Source of the DNA: Rikenellaceae bacterium
Lineage (GTDB): Bacteria; Bacteroidota; Bacteroidia; Bacteroidales; Rikenellaceae
Direction: 5' to 3'
Length of the DNA: 64,000 bases
Assembly: GCA_015059805.1 (NCBI GenBank)
Contig: SUZO01000006.1
Span: forward strand, 1 to 64,000
Numbering within the stretch: position 1 is the stretch's first letter; each line of letters starts with the position of its first letter. The translations under genes were made by a program, and so were the position numbers. The notes beneath the pieces were generated by a model. That model ran no database searches. It had not been told where the DNA came from and saw nothing but the letters and a program-made list of their open reading frames with translations. Positions 50,085-58,617 of the stretch are shown piece after piece.

Positions 50085-51062
50085 CTACTTAAGGCTCTCA
50101 AGCGCAGCCTTAGCCGCCTCAACGCTACCACCAGCAGTAACCTTCTGTAGGTAAGAGACAGCCTTATCCTTAAGAGCTGCATCCTTGTTACCACCAGCGT
50201 TGTACTTAGCATTGTATGCAGCACCGATGATGAAGTAAACGTCGCTCTTCTCCTCCTCTACAGTCTGAGCAGCAGCAGCGTTCTCACCGAGCTCGATAAC
50301 CTTGTCATACTCCTTCTTGTTGTTGTAAGCCTGAAGGCGAATCTTCTCTGCAAGAGCAGAAGTAGGGTCTGTAGCGAGCATTGAGTCAGCCATAGCGATA
50401 ATACCATCCTGGTCGCCAGCCTGCTGGAGGCGAGCTACCTCGTTATTGGTATACATAGCCATCTTCTCCTTAGCCTCAGCGATAGCATCAGCATACTTTG
50501 TAGCGTTCATGCCGCAGATGTTAGTACAAACATCCATACCCTTTTGATACTCACCGAGCTTGAAGTAGCTCTCAGCGAGGAAGAGTGCCATCTCAGTATT
50601 ACGCTTGTTAGCAGCATAGCCCTTCTCAAATACAGCTACTGCAGCAGCATAGTCACCAGCGTTGAATGCCTCACCGCCCTGTGCCTGATAAACCTTTGCA
50701 AGAATCTGATTTGACTTAACCTTTGCAGTGCTATCACCCCAAAGCTCAGCCTTCTCAGCAGCAGTAGAGAGGAACTTAATAGCCTCGTCGTACTTCTTTG
50801 CACCTGCAGCACGAAGACCAAGGCGCTGGTAGCAAGTAGGGATATACTTCTTTGAAGTAGCAACGCAGTTAAGAACATTGCTATCCTCTGAATCCATACC
50901 GCCCTTAACTACAGCCTCAAAGTTCTCAAGAGCCTTAGCCCAATCCTTAGCCTGAAGCGCAGCAGCAGCCTCATTGTACTTTGCAGTAATTTCACTTGCA
51001 CTCTGAGCTGATACCATAGCAAAAGAGAAGAGTGCAACTGCCATCAAAACAATCTTTTTCAT
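50085..51062 (-). CDS. Secreted TPR-repeat protein
   Basis: 325 residues from the ATG at 51062, with a signal peptide (MKKIVLMAVALFSFAMVSAQ) followed by several tetratricopeptide units (for example AAAALQAKDWAKALENFEAV, AFNAGDYAAAVAVFEKGYAAN, ALFLAESYFKLGEYQKGMDV). It is probably a periplasmic or outer-membrane scaffold. No enzymatic domain is seen. The promoter is TTTG (51142-51145), 20 bases, TACCTTTG (51114-51121). The leader is about 45 bases. Confidence 0.85.
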   Translation of the reverse strand: MKKIVLMAVALFSFAMVSAQSASEITAKYNEAAAALQAKDWAKALENFEAVVKGGMDSEDSNVLNCVATSKKYIPTCYQRLGLRAAGAKKYDEAIKFLSTAAEKAELWGDSTAKVKSNQILAKVYQAQGGEAFNAGDYAAAVAVFEKGYAANKRNTEMALFLAESYFKLGEYQKGMDVCTNICGMNATKYADAIAEAKEKMAMYTNNEVARLQQAGDQDGIIAMADSMLATDPTSALAEKIRLQAYNNKKEYDKVIELGENAAAAQTVEEEKSDVYFIIGAAYNAKYNAGGNKDAALKDKAVSYLQKVTAGGSVEAAKAALESLK

Positions 51063-51127
51063 AGTTACGATCTGAAATTTATTAAGTTTTAGTAATTTTT
51101 TATCAACAAGCGACAAAGGTAGTGCTT

Positions 51128-51574
51128 TTACCTCAACTTTGCAAAAAAATCTGTCATAAGTTTCTCACACTCTGTCGCAAGTACGCCACCAGTAATCTCT
51201 GTACGGGGGTGCAACAGTCTATCTCCAAAGCGAGAGTAACCGCGCTTAGCATCTGCAGCACCATATACCACCCGACTAATCTGACTCCAGGCAATAGCTC
51301 CAGCGCACATAACACACGGCTCTACAGTGACATAGAGGGTGCAATTCTGCAGATACTTACCACCTAAAGCCGAGGCTGCAGCCGTCAAAGCCTGCATCTC
51401 AGCATGAGCTGTAACATCCGTTAGAGTCTCTACCAAATTATGTCCGCGAGCAATCACCCTTCCACCCGCAACAATCACCGCTCCTATAGGTACTTCGTCA
51501 CTATCAAACGCCTTTTGAGCCTCAATTATTGCCAAACGCATATATTTTTCGTCAGTTTGGAGATTGTTATCCAT
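51128..51574 (-). CDS. tadA: tRNA-specific adenosine deaminase
   Basis: Converts A34 of tRNA-Arg(ACG) to inosine. 148 residues with the zinc motifs HAEMQAL (His and catalytic Glu, TDVTAHAEMQ) and PCVMCAGA (two Cys), and GAVIVAGGRVIARGHN. Size and motifs are typical of TadA, though a general nucleoside deaminase (guanine or cytosine) cannot be fully excluded. Divergent from aspS; its 5' end overlaps the likely aspS promoter. Confidence 0.88.
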   Translation of the reverse strand: MDNNLQTDEKYMRLAIIEAQKAFDSDEVPIGAVIVAGGRVIARGHNLVETLTDVTAHAEMQALTAAASALGGKYLQNCTLYVTVEPCVMCAGAIAWSQISRVVYGAADAKRGYSRFGDRLLHPRTEITGGVLATECEKLMTDFFAKLR

Positions 51575-51582
51575 ATTTTTAC

Positions 51583-51590
51583 TATCTTTG
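51583..51590 (+). promoter_or_regulatory. aspS -7 box
   Basis: TATCTTTG; the nearest TTTG (51556-51559) is 23 bases upstream and lies inside tadA, so the promoter is less ideal than its neighbours. Confidence 0.5.
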
Positions 51591-51605
51591 TGAGTTAAAA
51601 CACCG

Positions 51606-51636
51606 CAAATATAGTAAAAACATAAATAGTTTCAAA
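51606..51636 (-). promoter_or_regulatory. tadA promoter
   Basis: On the minus strand TTTG (51633-51636), 19 bases, TATATTTG (51606-51613): an exact consensus, overlapping the aspS leader. Confidence 0.8.
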
Positions 51637-51637
51637 G

Positions 51638-53392
51638 ATGTATAGAAGTCACACCTGCGGAGAGCTTAGATCCGCAAATATCAATCAGACCGTTACCCTT
51701 GCCGGTTGGGTACAGAAGGTGCGCAACCTTGGTGCTATGGCATTTATTGATCTGCGTGACCGCTACGGCATTACACAGATTGTCGTAGAGGAGGGTTCAA
51801 ATAGTGAGACAAAGGAGGCTGCAGCGCGTCTGGGTCGTGAGTTTGTAATTCAGGTTACAGGTCGCGTAATTGAGCGTAGTAGCAAGAATCCGAAGATGGC
51901 AACAGGCGATATTGAGGTTGTTGCAGAGCAGATTACAATCCTTACTGAGGCCGTAACTCCTCCATTTACTATTGAGGAGAACTCTGACGGTGGCGATGAC
52001 CTGAGAATGAAGTATCGCTACCTTGACCTCCGCCGTCCACCACTTCAGCGCAATATGATTCTGCGCCACAAGATGGCACAGGAGATTCGCCGCTTCCTTG
52101 ACAGCGAGGGATTCCTTGAGATTGAGACTCCATATCTTATCAAGTCTACGCCAGAGGGTGCGCGTGACTTTATCGTGCCAAGCCGCATGAACCCTAACGA
52201 GTTCTACGCACTTCCACAGTCGCCACAGACGCTCAAGCAGCTACTTATGGTTGCAGGTTATGACCGCTACTTCCAGATTGTTCGTTGCTTCCGCGATGAG
52301 GACCTTCGCGCTGACCGTCAGCCAGAGTTTACACAGATTGACTGCGAGATGGCATTCGTTGAGCAGGAGGATGTACTCTCAATCTTTGAGCGTTGGGCAA
52401 AGCATATGTTCAAGAGTGTGCTGGGTATTGAGTTTAACGAGCCATTGCGCCGTATGCCTTGGATTGAGGCTATGGAGAAATACGGTTCTGACAAGCCAGA
52501 CCTTCGCTTCGGCATGGAGTTTGCTGACATTACAGACCTTGCACACGGACATAACTTCTCTGTATTTGACGACCAGGAGTATGTAGTAGGTTTCGCCGCT
52601 ACAGGTTGTGCAACATACACCCGCAAGCAGATTGATGCTCTGACTGAGTACGTTAAGCGTCCACAGGTAGGCGCTAAGGGTCTTGTGTGGATTCGCCTTG
52701 AGAATGGTGGCGGTATTAAGTCATCTGTAGATAAGTTCTTTGACGAGGCATCACTTCGTGCTATTGCCGAGCGTCTTGGAGCAAAGGAGGGTGACCTCTG
52801 TCTTATTATGTGTGGCAAGAAGTTCAAGGTGCTCACACAGCTCTGCGCACTGCGTCTTGAGGTTGGTCAGCAGCTTGGTCTGCGTGACCCTAAGAAGTTC
52901 GCTCCACTGTGGGTTGTTGACTTCCCAATGTTTGAGTGGGATGAGGAGACTGAGCGCTTCTACGCTATGCACCACCCATTCACATCACCAAAGCCAGAGG
53001 ATGTTGAGTATCTTGAGTCTGACCCTGGTCGTGTAAGAGCAAATGCCTACGACTTTGTCTGCAACGGCACTGAGCTTGGTGGCGGTAGTATCCGAATTCA
53101 CGATGCGCAGCTGCAGCAGACAATCTTCAAGTGCTTAGGTTTCACTCCAGAGCAGGCAGAGGCTCAGTTTGGCTTCTTGATTAACGCATTTAAGTACGGC
53201 GCACCACCTCATGGAGGTCTTGCCTTCGGCTTTGACCGTCTCTGCTCACTCTTTGGTGGCTCAGAGTCTATCCGCGACTACATCGCATTCCCTAAGAACA
53301 ACGCTGGTCGTGATGTAATGCTTGACGGTCCATCTCCAGTGGCGCAGGAGCAGCTTGATGAACTCTACCTCTCACTGGTAAAGCCAGAGTAG
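51638..53392 (+). CDS. aspS: Aspartyl-tRNA synthetase
   Basis: Charges tRNA-Asp. 584 residues, bacterial type: an N-terminal OB-fold anticodon domain (residues ~1-110), class II core motif 2 ([21 protein letters not shown]), a GAD insertion (~290-420) and motif 3 ([15 protein letters not shown]). No archaeal-type features. The start at 51638 gives the typical [11 protein letters not shown]-terminus. A strong hairpin follows. Confidence 0.97.
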   Translation: MYRSHTCGELRSANINQTVTLAGWVQKVRNLGAMAFIDLRDRYGITQIVVEEGSNSETKEAAARLGREFVIQVTGRVIERSSKNPKMATGDIEVVAEQITILTEAVTPPFTIEENSDGGDDLRMKYRYLDLRRPPLQRNMILRHKMAQEIRRFLDSEGFLEIETPYLIKSTPEGARDFIVPSRMNPNEFYALPQSPQTLKQLLMVAGYDRYFQIVRCFRDEDLRADRQPEFTQIDCEMAFVEQEDVLSIFERWAKHMFKSVLGIEFNEPLRRMPWIEAMEKYGSDKPDLRFGMEFADITDLAHGHNFSVFDDQEYVVGFAATGCATYTRKQIDALTEYVKRPQVGAKGLVWIRLENGGGIKSSVDKFFDEASLRAIAERLGAKEGDLCLIMCGKKFKVLTQLCALRLEVGQQLGLRDPKKFAPLWVVDFPMFEWDEETERFYAMHHPFTSPKPEDVEYLESDPGRVRANAYDFVCNGTELGGGSIRIHDAQLQQTIFKCLGFTPEQAEAQFGFLINAFKYGAPPHGGLAFGFDRLCSLFGGSESIRDYIAFPKNNAGRDVMLDGPSPVAQEQLDELYLSLVKPE

Positions 53393-53410
53393 TGGGCAAC
53401 ATAATAACAG

Positions 53411-53446
53411 AAAAAGAGTTGGCAGTCGCCAACTCTTTATTTTTGT
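53411..53446. terminator. Bidirectional terminator after aspS
   Basis: AAAGAGTTGGC-AGTC-GCCAACTCTTT with flanking A- and T-rich runs; serves both aspS and the convergent gene at 53437. Confidence 0.9.
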
Positions 53447-53736
53447 CTCAACATACGCGCTGTACAATACAATTCACGCACCCAGAGCCACAGCAATAGC
53501 GGAAAGACGATAACTATCAAATGGTTATACTCCCACGCGGCGGCAAAGTCAAGGTAGAGCACCGAGAAAAAGGCGCGCGTAATGCCACATCCCCAGCACT
53601 CAACACCAAAAAACCGCTTTATAAGGCAAATACTCTCCCCACTGAAAATACCCTCCGTAGGGACAATGTAGAGCAATAGAGGAAGTAGAACAAGCAGCAG
53701 TAGTTTACAGATTACCCTTGATTGGGTTGCCATCAT
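53437..53736 (-). CDS. DUF2752 small membrane protein
   Basis: 99 residues with two or three hydrophobic helices and the family core VECWGCGITRAFFSVL (CxxCGxTR). Function unknown. It overlaps the upstream TM2 gene by about 30 bases if the first Met is used (a second Met follows immediately), and the DUF2752-TM2 pairing is common in Bacteroidetes. Probably co-transcribed with it. Confidence 0.82.
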   Translation of the reverse strand: MMATQSRVICKLLLLVLLPLLLYIVPTEGIFSGESICLIKRFFGVECWGCGITRAFFSVLYLDFAAAWEYNHLIVIVFPLLLWLWVRELYCTARMLRQK

Positions 53737-54016
53737 TGTCGGTAAAGTTACCCATAAGAATCATAATAAAGTCTATCAGCGCCCAAATACCGCAACCGCC
53801 ACAAGTGAGCAACTGAGCTATACCCGTGCCAGTTTTACCGACATAGAAGCGATGCACACCTAATCCACCGAGGAAGAAGCAAAGGAGCAGAGTTATAAGC
53901 CATCTATTGCTCTCTGCATTAGTCTTCTGAGACATATTTGGCAGAGCAACACCACACTTTACACATACTACTGCATTGTCGTCTACCTGAGCACCACAAT
54001 TTGGACAAAATTTCAT
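53705..54016 (-). CDS. Zinc-ribbon and TM2-domain membrane protein
   Basis: 103 residues from the ATG at 54016 (MKFCPNCGAQ). An N-terminal zinc ribbon (CPNCG and CVKCG) is followed by a TM2 domain of two helices with the conserved LGGLGVHRFYVGKTGTGIAQLL and GGCGIWALIDFI. Function unknown. An in-frame Met three codons upstream is also possible. It overlaps the DUF2752 gene downstream. Confidence 0.85.
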   Translation of the reverse strand: MKFCPNCGAQVDDNAVVCVKCGVALPNMSQKTNAESNRWLITLLLCFFLGGLGVHRFYVGKTGTGIAQLLTCGGCGIWALIDFIMILMGNFTDNDGNPIKGNL

Positions 54017-54096
54017 AACCTTCATTTTTTAGGATTAAACACTAACACAAAGATACAATAATTTTTAGAAAAAATTCACTTTCACATATCTTTTAT

Positions 54097-54104
54097 TATC
54101 TTTG
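54097..54104 (+). promoter_or_regulatory. -7 box of the FNT-family gene
   Basis: TATCTTTG about 20 bases before the ATG at 54125. Confidence 0.6.
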
Positions 54105-54124
54105 CAAAACAAAAACAAAACGAG

Positions 54125-54724
54125 ATGAAGAACTTTACACTGATGTCTATATTTGCAGGTCTGCTGATTGGTACAGGCGGACTTGTATACCTTAGAGTTG
54201 GCGGCGTAGCAGGCGCAGTACTATTTGCCTTTGGATTGCTGTGCGTTGTAATGTGTGGTGCGCAACTCTTTACAGGTAAGTCCGGCTTTCTGCCATACAA
54301 AGATTTTCCGAAGCTGATAGCAATGATTGCCCTCAATGCTGTAGGATGTGCTGTGGCGGCATTTATTGCATCTTATTGCACCTCTGACACTCTTACGGCT
54401 AACCTGCAGAACATTATAGATGCTCGCCTTGCCGCCTCTTGGCACAAGGTGCTTATAACATCTATTGGCACTGGAATGATTATGACCCTTGCAGTCTACG
54501 GTGCGCGTCAAAAGCACTATCTGCCACTACTCTTTGGCGTACCAGTCTTTATACTCTGTGGACTGCCCCACTGCGTTGCTGATGCATTTTACTATGCTGC
54601 GGCTCTATTCTACAACTGTTTTGAGTGGGAGCTACTTATAGCATGGCTATGGGCTATCGCTGGCAACTATATCGGCTGCAACCTACCACGCTGGTTTATG
54701 GGCGAGGCGTTTGACAAGGCGTAA
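54125..54724 (+). CDS. Formate/nitrite transporter (FNT) family protein, short
   Basis: 199 residues with about five or six hydrophobic helices. The FNT blocks GGLVYLRVGGVAGAVLFAFGLLCVVMCGAQLFTGK, the central GCAVAAFIA and HCVADAFYYA-like segment are recognisable. Family members usually have 250-280 residues, so this is a compact form, but it opens at a good promoter and has an intact frame. The substrate (formate, nitrite or another small anion) cannot be told. Confidence 0.75.
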   Translation: MKNFTLMSIFAGLLIGTGGLVYLRVGGVAGAVLFAFGLLCVVMCGAQLFTGKSGFLPYKDFPKLIAMIALNAVGCAVAAFIASYCTSDTLTANLQNIIDARLAASWHKVLITSIGTGMIMTLAVYGARQKHYLPLLFGVPVFILCGLPHCVADAFYYAAALFYNCFEWELLIAWLWAIAGNYIGCNLPRWFMGEAFDKA

Positions 54725-54726
54725 TT

Positions 54727-55236
54727 CTACCACGCACTCTTCTTGTCGCGCTCCCAATTACCAATCTCCATATCGCGGATATCGCTGCCGTCAATCGTAA
54801 AGCGAATAGCTGTGCGGACATTATGGAATCCATAGCACCCTGCAGCACCTGGGTTGATGTGCAGCAGGTCGTAGACCTTATCGTATATAACCTTCAGAAT
54901 ATGTGAGTGTCCAGAGATAAAAATCTTTGGTTTAGCCGCTTGTATCTTCTGCAACGCCTTGGGGTGATAGTGGCGCGGATAGCCTCCGATATGGGTCATA
55001 AGGACCGTAACCTCCTCGCACTTGAAATAGGCAAACTCCTCGTAGTGGTAGCGCACCGAGGTGTTGTCTATATTTCCGTAGACAGCCCTCAGAGGCTTAA
55101 AGGCGGCAATAGCCTCAGCAGTCTCAACATTGCCGATATCTCCCGCGTGCCAAATCTCGTCTACATCCTTAAGGAAATACTTTAGGCAGTCGTCAAAAGT
55201 GCCGTGAGTATCCGATATAACACCAATACGTTTCAC
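54727..55236 (-). CDS. YfcE/MJ0936-type metallophosphoesterase
   Basis: 169 residues with all calcineurin-like motifs: GVISDTHG, HAGDIG, VYGNID, THIGG and SGHSH near residues 5-115, for a two-metal site. Small soluble enzymes of this family cleave phosphodiesters such as cyclic nucleotides. The natural substrate is not known. It lies 4 bases downstream of the esterase-like gene and converges closely with the FNT gene. Confidence 0.9.
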   Translation of the reverse strand: MKRIGVISDTHGTFDDCLKYFLKDVDEIWHAGDIGNVETAEAIAAFKPLRAVYGNIDNTSVRYHYEEFAYFKCEEVTVLMTHIGGYPRHYHPKALQKIQAAKPKIFISGHSHILKVIYDKVYDLLHINPGAAGCYGFHNVRTAIRFTIDGSDIRDMEIGNWERDKKSAW

Positions 55237-55240
55237 CTTA

Positions 55241-56164
55241 TTATTTATTGTAGTTCGTTGACAGATACTCCTTTACGCTAAAGTGTGTCTTTGTCTTTGG
55301 ATACTTTGCATCGTGGACCGTCTCGGTAATCTGCAACCTGTTACCCTCAACGACATATCGCTTGATAAAGCTGATAATATCGTAAACGTTCGTGTACATC
55401 GGATCACCTGCCATGGAGTGGTTGCGATAGATAGCCGAGTAGAATAGATATGGGCTATCCATACGCTTAAACTGCTTAGCAAGGAATTTTGAACCATAGA
55501 ATCCCACACCAAATGCTGAAGCCCTCTTATACGGCACGTTACTATCGGCATTGCCGTGGAAGAGCATCACTGGGCAAGGAGCCTTTTCCCACTTTGGCTT
55601 TCCCGATACAGAGAATATAGCACCGGCAAAGCTCACCACACCGCCATAGTTAAAATCGCCCAGCACAGCAGCTCGTTTATCTCCATTGCAAATCATATTC
55701 TCCGCCTGCAGAGCCGTTATAGCACCTGCACTTGAGCCGCAAGCGACAATCTGCTGTGTGTTGATACTCCACTTTTCGGCATTTTCAAGCACAAAAGCTG
55801 TCGCCAAAATCATATCCTCAGCAGCATACTCAACGGCACGGCGCATAGTTGAAATTGCGCCCTTAAGACCATTGCTATCAAGACCCTTAGCCAGCTCCTT
55901 ACGATAGTCAATGCTCACAACATCAATACCAGCACTGTTTAGAGCCTTGAAGTAAGGGATATACTCCTTATCTGCACGAGTTCCACGCGCAAAAGCTCCA
56001 CCAAAGGCGAAGATAACGCATGGGCGGCTACCCACGACATTTTCAGCTGCGTAGTGGTCAAGGTATAGCTTCTCGCCATCTTTTTCGGCAAAGAGGTGTG
56101 TTGTCTGCGCAGTGACCGACAATGAACAAGCCAGCGCAATAAATAGTGTCAAAAATCTTCTCAT
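55241..56164 (-). CDS. Exported alpha/beta hydrolase (esterase-like)
   Basis: 307 residues with a signal peptide (ending VTAQ). FAFGGAFARGTR forms the oxyanion loop (HGG-like), VACGSSAGAI the nucleophile elbow (Ser in GSSAG), and FHGNADSNVPY and YRNHSM provide probable Asp and His. The layout resembles carboxylesterase/acetyl-esterase proteins; substrate unknown. It is 1 base from the rarA stop, so it is likely in one operon with rarA and the phosphoesterase. Confidence 0.8.
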   Translation of the reverse strand: MRRFLTLFIALACSLSVTAQTTHLFAEKDGEKLYLDHYAAENVVGSRPCVIFAFGGAFARGTRADKEYIPYFKALNSAGIDVVSIDYRKELAKGLDSNGLKGAISTMRRAVEYAAEDMILATAFVLENAEKWSINTQQIVACGSSAGAITALQAENMICNGDKRAAVLGDFNYGGVVSFAGAIFSVSGKPKWEKAPCPVMLFHGNADSNVPYKRASAFGVGFYGSKFLAKQFKRMDSPYLFYSAIYRNHSMAGDPMYTNVYDIISFIKRYVVEGNRLQITETVHDAKYPKTKTHFSVKEYLSTNYNK

Positions 56165-56165
56165 A

Positions 56166-57440
56166 TTACTTATACTTTCCCTCCCAAAGCTCCGTCATGC
56201 GGGCAGCAATCTTCTGCTCGGTAGCATTAGAGGTGTTGGGATGATAAAATTGTGTTCCAGTAAGTGAGTCTGGCATAAACTCCTGCACTACGAAGTTATT
56301 ATCGTAGTCGTGCGCATACTTATAGTCCTTACCATACCCCTCGCTCTTCATAAGAGATGTCACAGCATTTCTCAGATGCAGAGGCACAGGTCGCAGAGTG
56401 TTATCCTTACGCACAAAGGCAAGTGCCTCGTTAATTGCCATATAGGCAGAGTTACTCTTCTGACTTGTGGCAAGGTAGATGGTTGTCTCGGCAAGGGTTA
56501 TTCGCGCCTCAGGCATACCAATTTTATGCACTGTATCAAAGCAGGCATTGGCAAGCAGTAGCGCATTTGGATTGGCAAGACCTATATCCTCCGAAGCCAG
56601 TATCACAAGCCTACGGGCGATAAACCTCGGCTCCTCGCCACCCTCCAACATTCGCGCCAAGTAGTATATTGCCGCATTGGGGTCAGAGCCGCGCACAGAC
56701 TTGATAAAGGCGGAGATAACATCGTAGTGCTGCTCGCCATTCTTGTCATAGAGTGCTATATTCTGCTGCAGGGCATCTGTGATAGTCTGGTTATTGATTA
56801 CCACATCCCCCTCGGTAGCGCTTGTGATAATATCAAGGATATTGAGCAGTTTGCGCGCATCGCCACCCGCAAAGCCAAACAGAGCCTCAGTCTGCTCAAC
56901 AGTGATATTACGCTTTTTCAGCTCCGTATCTGTTGTAAGGGCGCGATTAAGTAGCTCGGCAAGGCAGTCGTTATCCATCGGCTTGAGGGTATAGACCTGA
57001 CAGCGGCTGAGTAGCGGAGTGATAACCTCAAAAGAGGGATTCTCTGTAGTAGCACCTATAAGCACCACCTCGCCCTTCTCCACAGCACCGAGTAGCGAGT
57101 CCTGCTGCGACTTATTGAAGCGATGAATCTCATCTATAAAGAGCAGTGGCGTAGCCGAACTGAAGAACTGCTGACGCTTTGCCGCCTCAATAACCTCACG
57201 CACCTCCTTAACACCACTCGTGACTGCCGAGAGTGTATAGAATGGGCGCTCAAGCTCCGCAGCAACAATCTTTGCCAGTGTAGTCTTACCAACACCTGGA
57301 GGACCCCAAAGGATAAAGGATGGAACATTCTTAGTCTCTATAAAGCGACGGAACACACCATCACGACCGACCAGATGACTCTGACCGATATAATCTTCAA
57401 GTCGTTGAGGACGAAGCCTCTCTGCAAGTGGAGCTGCCAT
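56166..57440 (-). CDS. rarA: Replication-associated recombination protein RarA (MgsA)
   Basis: An AAA+ ATPase acting at stalled forks. 424 residues: Walker A WGPPGVGKTTLAK (residues ~45-57), Walker B LLFIDEIHRFNKSQQD, sensor IGATTENPSF, and the MgsA C-terminal tetramerisation domain (YLARMLEGGEEPRFIARRLV, FHPN-like YHPNTS). A TATCTTTG box (57449-57456) lies just 8 bases before the ATG, so the mRNA may be almost leaderless. Confidence 0.95.
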   Translation of the reverse strand: MAAPLAERLRPQRLEDYIGQSHLVGRDGVFRRFIETKNVPSFILWGPPGVGKTTLAKIVAAELERPFYTLSAVTSGVKEVREVIEAAKRQQFFSSATPLLFIDEIHRFNKSQQDSLLGAVEKGEVVLIGATTENPSFEVITPLLSRCQVYTLKPMDNDCLAELLNRALTTDTELKKRNITVEQTEALFGFAGGDARKLLNILDIITSATEGDVVINNQTITDALQQNIALYDKNGEQHYDVISAFIKSVRGSDPNAAIYYLARMLEGGEEPRFIARRLVILASEDIGLANPNALLLANACFDTVHKIGMPEARITLAETTIYLATSQKSNSAYMAINEALAFVRKDNTLRPVPLHLRNAVTSLMKSEGYGKDYKYAHDYDNNFVVQEFMPDSLTGTQFYHPNTSNATEQKIAARMTELWEGKYK

Positions 57441-57448
57441 ACTAAGCG

Positions 57449-57456
57449 CAAAGATA
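57449..57456 (-). promoter_or_regulatory. rarA -7 box
   Basis: TATCTTTG on the minus strand ends 8 bases from the rarA start codon. Confidence 0.6.
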
Positions 57457-57474
57457 GCAATAAAATATGAGAAA

Positions 57475-58509
57475 CTACCTCATAATTCTATCTATTTCTC
57501 TGTAAAATTCCTCCCCCTCGGTATTATAATATTGGTGGACAATACCATCAGGACTGATTATAATCTTTGTAGGATAGCCCTCCACGCCATACAAATAGTA
57601 GAGAGTCTTATCCTCGGCATAGATACTAGTCCAGTCCAAGTCCCAAGCCTTGATACTGTTTTTCCATAATCTTTTGCTCATCTCACACTCAATACACACT
57701 ACCTCCATACGGTCGCGATGGAGGTTGTAATATCGTCTCATTGACGACATTCCTAATATGCAAAAGACTTCGCCAATATCACAGAAAAATAGCACAACCC
57801 ACTTACCACGCCACTCTGACAGCGTAAACTCTTCACCCGTAGCAGTCACAGCAGTAAAGTCGGGTGCCATCTCACCTCTGCTCGCCTCAGAGATCGTAGG
57901 CATCGTTGCTCGCTTGGCAATTACACCCTTCAATGGTGCGCACACGCCCGTAAAACAGCTCTCATTGAGCTTGTCGCACAACTGCTTGGCATACTTATAA
58001 TCCGCATAATCAAAATCAAGTAGCACAAAGGGCGAGGCTTGTGATTTGGGGTGCGAAGTTACAAAGTCTGCAATAATGCGCACGTGGTCCTCCTGACCTG
58101 TACACTCCTTGCTCAATATGTTATTAAACTCCGCCAAATCTGCATTGAGTCGCGAGCCGCTGACTTTTGTCTCAATACGCTCATTGACTCTTCGCATCGT
58201 GCAAACGACCTTATCATCACAATCAAGTAGCAGCTCGGCACAACAAAATGGCGCACCTAACTGTTCGTTGTTGTAGATTCTCACCACAGTGGGGCGTTGT
58301 AAATTGATGTCTAAAATCAGCTGATTATTGTGCAGCGAGTATCTGTTTATCATTTTATCACCCTTTCTATCTGCTGCATAATCACTAAGGCTCTGTGTAA
58401 TAACACTTACCTTGTCACTCTCAAACCCCTCAAAATTGACAACAAGCGTATGCTCATACTGGCAGCTGACAGCAAATAGCATCAGAAGTATTAAAACAAC
58501 CCTTCTCAT
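57475..58509 (-). CDS. TlpA-like lipoprotein lacking the CxxC motif
   Basis: 344 residues. Signal with lipobox FAVSC (Cys about residue 16), a beta-rich DUF4369-like N-terminal region, then an AhpC/TSA-TlpA thioredoxin fold (MAPDFTAVTATGEEFTLSEWRGKWVVLFF; VEGYPTKIIISPDG as the cis-Pro loop). In the active-site place the sequence is CDIGEVFCILG, so the usual WCxxC pair is missing. A non-redox binding role or a single-Cys mechanism is possible. Promoter TATATTTG at 58526-58533. Divergent from the GH97 gene. Confidence 0.8.
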   Translation of the reverse strand: MRRVVLILLMLFAVSCQYEHTLVVNFEGFESDKVSVITQSLSDYAADRKGDKMINRYSLHNNQLILDINLQRPTVVRIYNNEQLGAPFCCAELLLDCDDKVVCTMRRVNERIETKVSGSRLNADLAEFNNILSKECTGQEDHVRIIADFVTSHPKSQASPFVLLDFDYADYKYAKQLCDKLNESCFTGVCAPLKGVIAKRATMPTISEASRGEMAPDFTAVTATGEEFTLSEWRGKWVVLFFCDIGEVFCILGMSSMRRYYNLHRDRMEVVCIECEMSKRLWKNSIKAWDLDWTSIYAEDKTLYYLYGVEGYPTKIIISPDGIVHQYYNTEGEEFYREIDRIMR

Positions 58510-58617
58510 AGAATTATTTTTTTTGCAAATATAGCAAGAAATTGAATTTTATCCACTATCTTTACTTGCGAAAGGCAAAACGGCCGTTCAGTTGTATATA
58601 ATATAAACACAACAGAT

